A stretch of DNA of 64,000 nt from Aricia agestis. Lineage: Eukaryota; Arthropoda; Insecta; Lepidoptera; Lycaenidae. Numbering within the stretch: position 1 is the stretch's first letter; each line of letters starts with the position of its first letter. Location: NCBI RefSeq assembly GCF_905147365.1, contig NC_056413.1, positions 1,814,501 to 1,878,500 on the forward strand. The letters run 5' to 3'. Below are positions 57,104 through 64,000 of the stretch, in pieces. The translations under genes were made by a program, and so were the position numbers. The notes beneath the pieces were generated by a model. The model did no database searches. It had not been told where the DNA came from and worked only from the letters and a program-made list of their open reading frames with translations.

Positions 57104-57555
57104 TCGGCCAAGTGCGAGTCGGACTCGCGCACGAAGAGTTCCGTACTGTTATTAAGCGAAAGTTGGCAAAAAATTGTGTTTTTTGTATGGGAGCCCCCCT
57201 TAAATATTTATTTTGTTTTAATTTTATTATTAATTATTAAATAATTACAAATATAATTATATTATTGTGAGTATTCCAAGTGCCTACCTGCTACCATTAT
57301 TGATTACGAGCAAAAAAGGCCAAAAAAATCACGTTTTGTTGTATGGAAGCCTCCCATAAATATTTGTTTCATTTTGTTTGTCATATTTTTTGTTATAGCG
57401 GCATCAGAAATACACAATCTGTGAAAATTTCAGAAGTCTAGCTATAGCGGTTCTTGAGTGACATACTCGACACAGACTTACAGGCGGACAGACGGACACA
57501 CATCGAAGTCTCAGTAATAGGGTCCCTTTTTTACCCTTTGGGCACGGAACACTAA
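57104..57555 (+). repeat. dispersed repeat with both ends
   Basis: Uninterrupted copy from TCGGCCAAGTGCGAGTCGG to TTTGGGCACGGAACACTAAA. It has the shared AGCCCCCCTTAAATATT and GCGGTTCTTGAGTGACA blocks and a GACAGACGG run. Best copy for defining the family. Confidence 0.65.
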
Positions 57556-57860
57556 AAACCATGATTGGGAATGTTAAGGGTGGGCACTGACGATAGAAGA
57601 ATTTTTTACATTTCAAATGGAATATACAAATTTTTCAATTCATATTTTTCATATCTCCTTGGTTGAGAGTCTAAAGTTTAGACAATTCGCTTATCGTGCA
57701 TAATGTTATTTCGTACTATAAACTATCCTATACTCTTTTTGGGTAACTCGGAGTAGATTCAAACTTTACGCAAAAGCGTTAAAAAGGTGGCAGAGATACA
57801 CATTACACAATTTGATATTTCTCCTTATATTAGTAATTGTAATTTTTATAGTTTCCCAAA

Positions 57861-58110
57861 TGTTGTATTTCTTCTTCTTCCTAGTCGTATCCTCATGGAT
57901 GAGGGACGTGACCACCAAAATTTGCTTTCTGGGATAGGGCTCTCCACTTGTCTCTATTTTTGGCCTGATGAAATGCCTCCTGGAACGTGCAGTCAGCAGC
58001 CTTGACAATCGCGTCTGTCCATCGTGTAGCCACTCTGCCTCTGCCTCTTTTCCCCTCTAATTGCCCAGCTAGTATGAGACTCTCAAGATTATTAGGCTCA
58101 TGTTGTATTT
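57861..58110 (-). mobile_element. RTE-like LINE 3' end
   Basis: The - strand encodes LAGQLEGKRGRGRVATRWTD, AIVKAADCTFQEAFHQA and NRDKWRALSQKANFGGHVPH before a stop, then a GAAGAAGAA tail. 5'-truncated. Confidence 0.65.
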
Positions 58111-58205
58111 GTGTAACCTTAAAAAATCAGTATGCCAGTCGTGATTTTGTGATTATCTTAACTGTTACTATCTGTCATTTTAATCCTTCGATGTAACCAA
58201 ACTTA

Positions 58206-58344
58206 GGGCCTATTTCACCACTTTCTGATGAGGTGGCGGATAGGCTATCCACAACTTATTTGACGAGATGCTCCATATTCTATCTGTTATGTTAAGTTGT
58301 GGATAGCCTATTTGGCACTTATCAGGAAGTGGTGAAACAGGCCC
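58206..58344. mobile_element. 139-bp Harbinger-like MITE
   Basis: GGGCCTATTTCACCACTT and an inverse end (GGTGAAACAGGCCC) with TTA on both sides. TAGGCTATCCACAACTTA pairs with TAAGTTGTGGATAGCCTA inside. Confidence 0.75.
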
Positions 58345-59284
58345 TTAATCTCTGTAATAGTATCTCTCTCTGTCTCTTCGAGGGTCACAGCGTTTTGAGG
58401 TTGAATAGACCCTTTCTATGACCCTCTAGCGGTAAACGTTAACATTGTAGGTACTGTAAGGGATTTACTAATTGTGTTTCGTCTATACTTTTCAAGCGTA
58501 TTGTCATTGATTTCAGCCGTTACATTCAATTCTTCCTTCACGATCTAAACGAAAGAAATCGGCTTTTTGGTTGCCAATAAATCAACAAAAGATCAAAGGA
58601 AAAAGGAACGTGGTGGAGACATACCATATTGTGTCTTGTCCCCCGTTTGGGAGAGGCATGGCAGATCGCATAGGACATATTGCATATAATATATTTTGTG
58701 TAAAAGAGTCCAAAACTCAAGTTGAACACAATATTATGGAATATTTGCGGTATCCAATCACTTTTGTGTCATGACTGTACATTCTAAAATATAATATTAA
58801 TACAAGCAACTTCGCCTTAAACTATCACGTCTGTATCCTAGATCTTCCTTTAGTTCCATCACACATTATGCTAAGTTCTTCAAAACTCCACAACAAAGTT
58901 CAGTCTTATTTTATCTCTAGGTTTATATGATCCTTATGTCAACGTCATAAAGGTCATGTACGGTCAAATAACTTCACAATTTGACACCTTGTCCCAAGTC
59001 GTGCGTCTGCAGCCGCCCTGTTCCGGTGTTCTCATTAGAGCGCGCCGGAGTTTAACCGCACCGGGTAATAGTTTCTGCCGAACCGGTCCTACGGAGAATA
59101 TCTTCGTTATTTTATGATTTACGCTAATGTATTTTGTTAGTTGCACTTCAGAGTTCTCTGAATTTAGTGTCACAAAAGTTTTGTACAAATATGACATTTC
59201 CAAAGTGCAGATTGTTGGCGAAAGACTTCTCGTAGCACGCTCTTAAAAAGTGAATCGGTATTGGTGGGAAATATTTAAATATTA

Positions 59285-59430
59285 CCAAAATCAAAATTGC
59301 TTTATTTCTGAATAAATAAAAAAAAAAATTCAGAAGGTCCTACATGGTGCCTAACACCGATTCGGGAACTAACCCGGCGAGAAGAACCGGCGTAAGAAAC
59401 TCGTACATTGCCCACCAAAGTGAGAAAAAA
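59285..59430 (-). mobile_element. CR1-type LINE 3' UTR fragment
   Basis: AAAATTGCTTTATTTCTGAA and AACCCGGCGAGAAGAACCGG match the 17505-18075 element. Confidence 0.6.
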
Positions 59431-59544
59431 AATAATCTTTTAAATTATGTAACATGCGATAATAAAACAACGGGTGCACTCTGGCAGTGCCGATAGATAG
59501 CCGGACGAAACGAACAGGCGCAGTTATGATATTTTTTGCCGAGT

Positions 59545-60055
59545 AAAAGAAAAAGAAGCTATTTCTTCCTCCCCTACGTACCAAAAGGTGCACAACGTCG
59601 CGCCGTTAAAAAGGTTTTTAATATTATGATGTCGCTACAAATAAGCAAATCCTTTAAAGGCCAATGTATACGCCTATACAATAAAATCCCAGAAAATGTT
59701 CAAAATCTACCTTTAAACAAATTTAAAAAAGCAGTTAAAGAACGTTTGTGTGCTAAAGCGTATTTATAATACGCTTTAGTCAATGATTTCTTCGAGGACA
59801 GCACACCTTGGGAATAGGGTGGCTCCATGCAGGTTACTTTTCTTTTAATTTTGTTACATAGCTGTAAGCCATAACATTGTAATTTTCCATTTTTTTAGTA
59901 AAAGATGGCCCCGTGCGAGTTTCTTACGCCGGTTCTTCTCGGCGGGGTAGTTCCCGAACCGGTGGTAGGCAACGTAGTTTCTTCGTTCGACTTTCAAAAA
60001 GTGTATCATGATACCCATTTTGAATAAAAATATATTTTATTTATTTTATTTTACA
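59545..60055 (+). mobile_element. CR1-type LINE, 3' end
   Basis: The + frame reads SFKGQCIRLYNKIPENVQNL, then FKKAVKERLCAKAYL and a stop. The 3' UTR has GCCGGTTCTTCTCGGCGGGG and an ATTTTATTTATTTTATTTTA tail. It faces away from the fragment at 59285. Confidence 0.75.
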
Positions 60056-60274
60056 TAAAGTTCAATTCATTTCCTTCATATTTCTATTTTAGTGGCACCT
60101 ATTAACCACGAGTGTCATTCACGTTTACAATTCAATGGAGTATCACTTTAAAATGTTAAAGTAAAGCCGATACTTGTTCAGGCAGAAATACCCTCTAGAC
60201 TCAAACGACGTCTGGAGATCAATGTATTTATTGCTTTAGTTAACATAGGGCATCGAACCAAAATGGAAGATACA

Positions 60275-60724
60275 TCCATACTAATATTATAAATGCGAAA
60301 GTGTGTCTGTCTGTCTGTGAGTTCTTCACGGCAAAACTGCTAACCGATTTTGGTGAAATTTGGCATGGGGATAGTTTGAGTCACAGGAAAAAACAGTTGG
60401 CTCAGGTGGCTCAGTTGGTGGGCTGTTGGTAGCTCAAGCCGGGGGTCGCGGGTTCGAATCCCGCTGACGGAACAAAAAGTTTTCTAAGTTTCTGGGGCAT
60501 GGTTGTGTATAATATAATAAAAATCTTAAATATATGTATAGTATAAAAGTATTAAATATATTTCCGTTGTCTGGTACCCATAACACAAGTCCTTTAGGTA
60601 CTTAGCACGGGGCCAGACTGACGTGGTGTGAAGCGTCCATAGATATTATTATTATCATGGAAAAATGTTCGGTTCTCGCGTGATGAACTAATTTTGGCGT
60701 AACGGAGTTCCGGACATCATCTAG
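60275..60724 (+). mobile_element. Helitron-like element interrupted by a SINE
   Basis: A^TCCATACTAATATTATAAA with TGTCTGTCTGTC at the left. It ends GTTCCGGACATCATCTAG^T. The SINE 60396-60655 lies between. Confidence 0.6.
60396..60655 (+). mobile_element. tRNA-headed SINE, family 2
   Basis: GGTGGCTCAGTTGGTGGG head, B box GGGTTCGAATCCCGC, body as in 12536-12810, tail TATTATTATTAT. Confidence 0.75.
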
Positions 60725-60777
60725 TTACGTATATTTAATGATTTTTTTTTTTGGAAATTCGCGCAAAATAGCGAAAT

Positions 60778-61125
60778 GTTAACTCTATTTAAATGTGAAG
60801 TACCGGTGGTACCCACCGTAGTGTTTGAGACTGTATTCGCCCATAGGTTTCGCCGCTGGCTCGGATCGGACTCGAAGATTCCAAAGCTACACCGGTATAT
60901 CTTGCTGAGCGATCTCGGTTACCTGGCTCAAGGCAATGCCATATATAAAGCCCTTCTGAGGTACCCGACCGCGGCAATGCCGTATAGAAGCCCCCTCGGG
61001 GGTACCCGCCCGCGGCAATGCCGTAGGGAGAGTCGCCCCGATTCGCACGTCTCTTCAGTCTTATTTTCACTATTGGAAGCGGCTATTTTCCCTCTTTTCC
61101 CTATTTTGCCATGAGCCAAGGTAAT
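60778..61125 (+). promoter_or_regulatory. GC-rich LTR- or promoter-like block with tandem repeats
   Basis: Stands out in GC from its surroundings. Three imperfect units of about 45 bp share GGCAATGCC and GGTACCCG (near 60933, 60973 and 61013). TATATAAAG lies near 60942 and CTTCAGTCTT, an arthropod initiator-like TCAGT, at about 61054. This fits a retroelement LTR or a gene promoter, but no second LTR copy or downstream exon is visible. Confidence 0.4.
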
Positions 61126-61129
61126 TGAA

Positions 61130-61610
61130 ACGCATTTCGGGAAATTCTTTATTTATCGTTCCACAATAATCAACTTATTCTAAATATTAAGATTTACATT
61201 TAACGTAATTATAGCTAGGCGAAGATAAAAGTTAATACAATTTACAAAGTTTTTAACACATTTTTCTAATATTTTCCGAACTATTTATTTTTCAGACATA
61301 AATTTTCTGGTACTTATTAGTTAACGTTCTATTTTATTAAAATAACAACTTTTTACCTCTTAGGGAGCCACAGATTTATCACAGTTCACTTCTTAAGTTT
61401 ATTTTTAAAAACACTTATTTTGCACTGAGTTTATTTTCATATTTCACTGTTAACGAGTTTGTATGCACTCACTATGTGTTTATCGGGTGCGGGTGCAGCC
61501 GCTGTCCTCAACACGTAGGTAATATTAACATTCTGAAAGTATTTACTTAAAATATACTCAGAAACTAAACATTTTTTATTTATTTTATTTATTTATTGAA
61601 GAAGAGTGTG
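61130..61610. other. no gene recognised
   Basis: AT-rich; nothing identified. Confidence 0.4.
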
Positions 61611-61612
61611 TA

Positions 61613-61720
61613 CTATCAGAGAAGTTGATTCATAGGCAGATTTTTCCTCCTATTTTGAGCGTTTTGATCGTTTTTAACATCAAATGGAACGCAGGGCATA
61701 TGAATCAATTTTTTTGATAG
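61613..61720. mobile_element. 108-bp Tc1/mariner-like MITE
   Basis: CTATCAGAGAAGTTGATTC and GAATCAATTTTTTTGATAG with TA borders; shortest copy of the family. Confidence 0.7.
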
Positions 61721-62110
61721 TAGATTTATTGTTATATTAGTCAAAAAGTTTTAAAGCCAACAAAAAATAGTCACAGTCCCAAAAATTGTATGTTATCTAA
61801 GGTAAGAAAATTATAATAAAAGCTTCATTAAGTAATCATTTCCATGATTTCAGCTATCCTATCTACACAATTACCAAAACAACTTTACCTTTTAGAACTC
61901 ATCTAAATTCAGAACAATAAGAAACTATTCAACTGTCGTTAGCAGACGACTATTCCAATAATTATATTTAATAAATGGCGTATTGTAATTGTTACTAACT
62001 ATTCTATGATTGATGACTTGAGCAGAATTGTTAAAAAGTTCTAAGATAGAAAAATAGATTGGAAATTGTTTCGGAAATTGTAAAGTCATTGTTATGTAAT
62101 GTAACAAAGC

Positions 62111-62119
62111 CTATATAAA
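62111..62119 (+). promoter_or_regulatory. candidate TATA box
   Basis: TATATAAAA with a TTTAGTTTTCACTG start-like stretch about 30 nt on. An acceptor-like AAAATTTCAG lies at 62300-62309, followed by a hydrophobic frame (IAFVFFLLCALKVGY). No matching start codon or donor was found. Confidence 0.25.
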
Positions 62120-62494
62120 ACACATTACTTTTTGCCGTTTAGTTTTCACTGATGGAGTAGGTATTTGAAAATAAATCAAAACAACGTACAACCCTTTTTA
62201 ACCACCATTACAATTAGACAATAGGGATGATGACAAGGTCAAAGATTAGCAAATTTTGTTAATAAAATAAAGAAATCACGGTAAAAAATAAGTGTTCCCA
62301 AAATTTCAGCTTGATAGCATTTGTATTTTTTTTGTTATGCGCCTTGAAAGTTGGATATTCAAGTCGAATTTTTTTTCAATTAAATTTCTTAATATTTGTA
62401 TATAATTCGATAACTTATGCAATTAAAAGCAACTTTTGTTATGAAACCACTTTCATAAACGCAATATTTAATATACCTGTCGAACAAAGTTGTC

Positions 62495-62560
62495 TCCCGA
62501 TGCGTACAAACTACGAAAGACTGACGTCAGTCTTTCGTAGCATTTTGTATGGAGCGTTTC
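62495..62560. repeat. short foldback centred on TGACGTCA
   Basis: CTACGAAAGACTGACGTCAG is exactly palindromic with its continuation (62511-62540). Outer strings CCCGATGCGTACAAA and TTTGTATGGAGCGTTTCGGG pair loosely. Confidence 0.7.
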
Positions 62561-62699
62561 GGGCAGGTCTTTTTTATGAGATATTTGAATTGTCATATCT
62601 TGGTGAATTTTTAAGCTATCAGAGTCATTCTTTCAACTATGTTTCTATTTTTCAAGTGTCCTTCAATTACCGATAAGAAAAAAAAATAGTCATCATGCC

Positions 62700-64000
62700 T
62701 ATTTTGTACATAACATTTTTATGCAAAATTAAAAGATAGGTATACTTTTTTACAAAATTCGATTCTTTTTTTACAAAATTTGACCAACCGGTCAAACTGC
62801 TTTATGTATTCACATGATTATACCAACATTTCAACTCCCTTGGGCTTTCATATTAAAAATTACGCAAATAATATTGCGTAGGAAAGACGCAAACCTTTTT
62901 TGAATTTCTAAGCAAACGCTCATATCGTTATTTCCTTTTATGTTTTTCTTCAATCATCGTTTGTACTTTGGAAAATGTCGCACATTTCACTTTCGGGATT
63001 AAGTCTCTCGAAAAACGTGTGCGAAAATGTGCTTTCTAATAATACGATTTATAATAATAGGCACGATTTTATTTGTTACGAAAATTGCAATGAGAAATTT
63101 CAGTCTATCTGTATGATAAAGAATAAAGATAGAGTTATTAGAATAGAAAGGTTATTTTGAAATTACTAAATTTCAAAATAATTATATATTTAATTAATAT
63201 CGTGTAGTACTAAAGACTTGAAAAAGCAAAAAACTTGAAAATTTTCTCATTAGAAAAACCATGTGCAAACATTTCAAGTTGCCCATTACTATCTAGTATC
63301 TATTGAAAATATATTTTTAATTCAGCCTCTAATGGGATCAAATACAGGCAGTTTTTCTTATTAATACAAGCTACAATAATAAGTTAATAATTCTTTTAAC
63401 TGGTAAGTGATTATGCATAAATCAATTTTCCTAAATTAAAATGTATGGTTCTGTGATGTCGTGCCAAACTTATAATTGAACTTAGTGCAAGAGGGTTGCG
63501 TAAATCAAAAGTTTTAAGTCTGTTGACCCTCTGTTGAAAACGAGTTTTAATTATAAAATTAACATTATTCTGTGTACTGAATTCTGATACATAAAATATA
63601 AGTCATGCCATGATTTATAGTAGCTTTTTGAAGGAAGCTAAAAATATGTAGATGTGTATTTATGAAGCAAATAAAATATTAACGGTTTATCAAATAAAAC
63701 CTAATTGACGACTAAAATAGACGAATGTAAGTCCTATAAAACTCAAAATGTTTTTAAAATCGAGGTTGTTTCGGATTTTTTTTATCGAGTAAAATTATCT
63801 AGTATTGTGTTTCTAACCAAAAAAGTCACTAGTTAAAAGTTGTATCTATTTTTCAGTTTTTTTTTAATGACGCTTCTTCTTCTTTAAAAATTACTCATTC
63901 TAAAAACGTGAATTTGGAATAGCCTGCCAGCCTAACTAACTGGCATTAAAACTAAACCCTACCTCACTGCTGTCTCACCTTCGATTGCCTAGCATTTTAA
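62700..64000. other. no gene recognised
   Basis: AT-rich with many short frames. The 61-codon frame at 62975-63160 (+) contains CYENCNEKFQSIC, but it has no supported splice or promoter context. Confidence 0.35.

Noticed and set aside
60396..60475. tRNA gene
   Set aside because: Same reason; the element recurs at 12536 with the same body.
60776..61119. 112- and 93-residue proteins
   Set aside because: They arise from the GC-rich tandem units in different frames on both strands; no domain or codon signal.
62311..62676. 121-residue membrane-like protein
   Set aside because: The frame runs through the TGACGTCA foldback and has no start codon consistent with the acceptor. Only the first part is kept as a candidate.
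62975..63160. 61-residue protein with CYENCNEKFQSIC
   Set aside because: No signal peptide, splice site, promoter or paralogue supports it; cysteine count is low.
1..64000. CRISPR array
   Set aside because: No regularly spaced direct repeats; the DNA is eukaryotic.

Overview
The window looks like nuclear DNA of a moth or butterfly. It is AT-rich, carries very little coding sequence, and is packed with repeats of the kinds typical of Lepidoptera: tRNA-headed SINEs, 5'-truncated RTE, CR1/jockey and R1 type LINE tails, short non-autonomous Helitrons (A^TC...CTAG^T) and many foldback MITEs. The species cannot be named from the sequence.

The clearest cellular content is a small family of secreted, six-cysteine-domain proteins. 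They match the cysteine spacing and two-domain plan of the tick carboxypeptidase inhibitor (TCI). Gene A is on the + strand (exons 4124-4175, 6304-6447, 8694-8821; 107 aa; two domains). Gene C is on the - strand (53114-53045, 51625-51473, 50400-50270; 117 aa; two domains). Gene B is on the - strand (43791-43722, 41377-41247). In B I find the signal-peptide exon and the last-domain exon but no middle exon. All introns are phase 1, so B can still splice in frame into a one-domain, 66-aa protein. B and C are tandem duplicates: their 3' flanks still align, and C preserves the empty sites of two MITEs that inserted into the B copy. A separate cysteine-dense exon (38595-38687, +) resembles a metallothionein exon.

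Layout. 0-4 kb: LINE and SINE fragments and a MITE. 4-9 kb: gene A, its introns filled with a Helitron, LINE tails and a dispersed repeat. 9-40 kb: almost wholly repeats, including SINEs with LINE-derived tails, a small LTR element with two 160-bp repeats, several near-perfect long inverted repeats and R1/CR1/RTE/jockey remnants. 40-44 kb: gene B with a 759-bp inverted-repeat element in its intron. 44-49.4 kb: a decayed two-ORF non-LTR retrotransposon (L1-like ORF1, RTE-like ORF2) interrupted by a TTAA-flanked MITE and an LTR fragment. 50-53 kb: gene C. 53-64 kb: more MITEs, LINE tails and a SINE nested in a Helitron, then about 3 kb in which I recognise little.

If the reading is right, the three inhibitor-like proteins enter the secretory pathway and may act on digestive or haemolymph metallocarboxypeptidases. 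Their last residues differ (A ends in Lys, B and C in Val). In this inhibitor class the C-terminal tail enters the protease active site, so the paralogues may have diverged in target.
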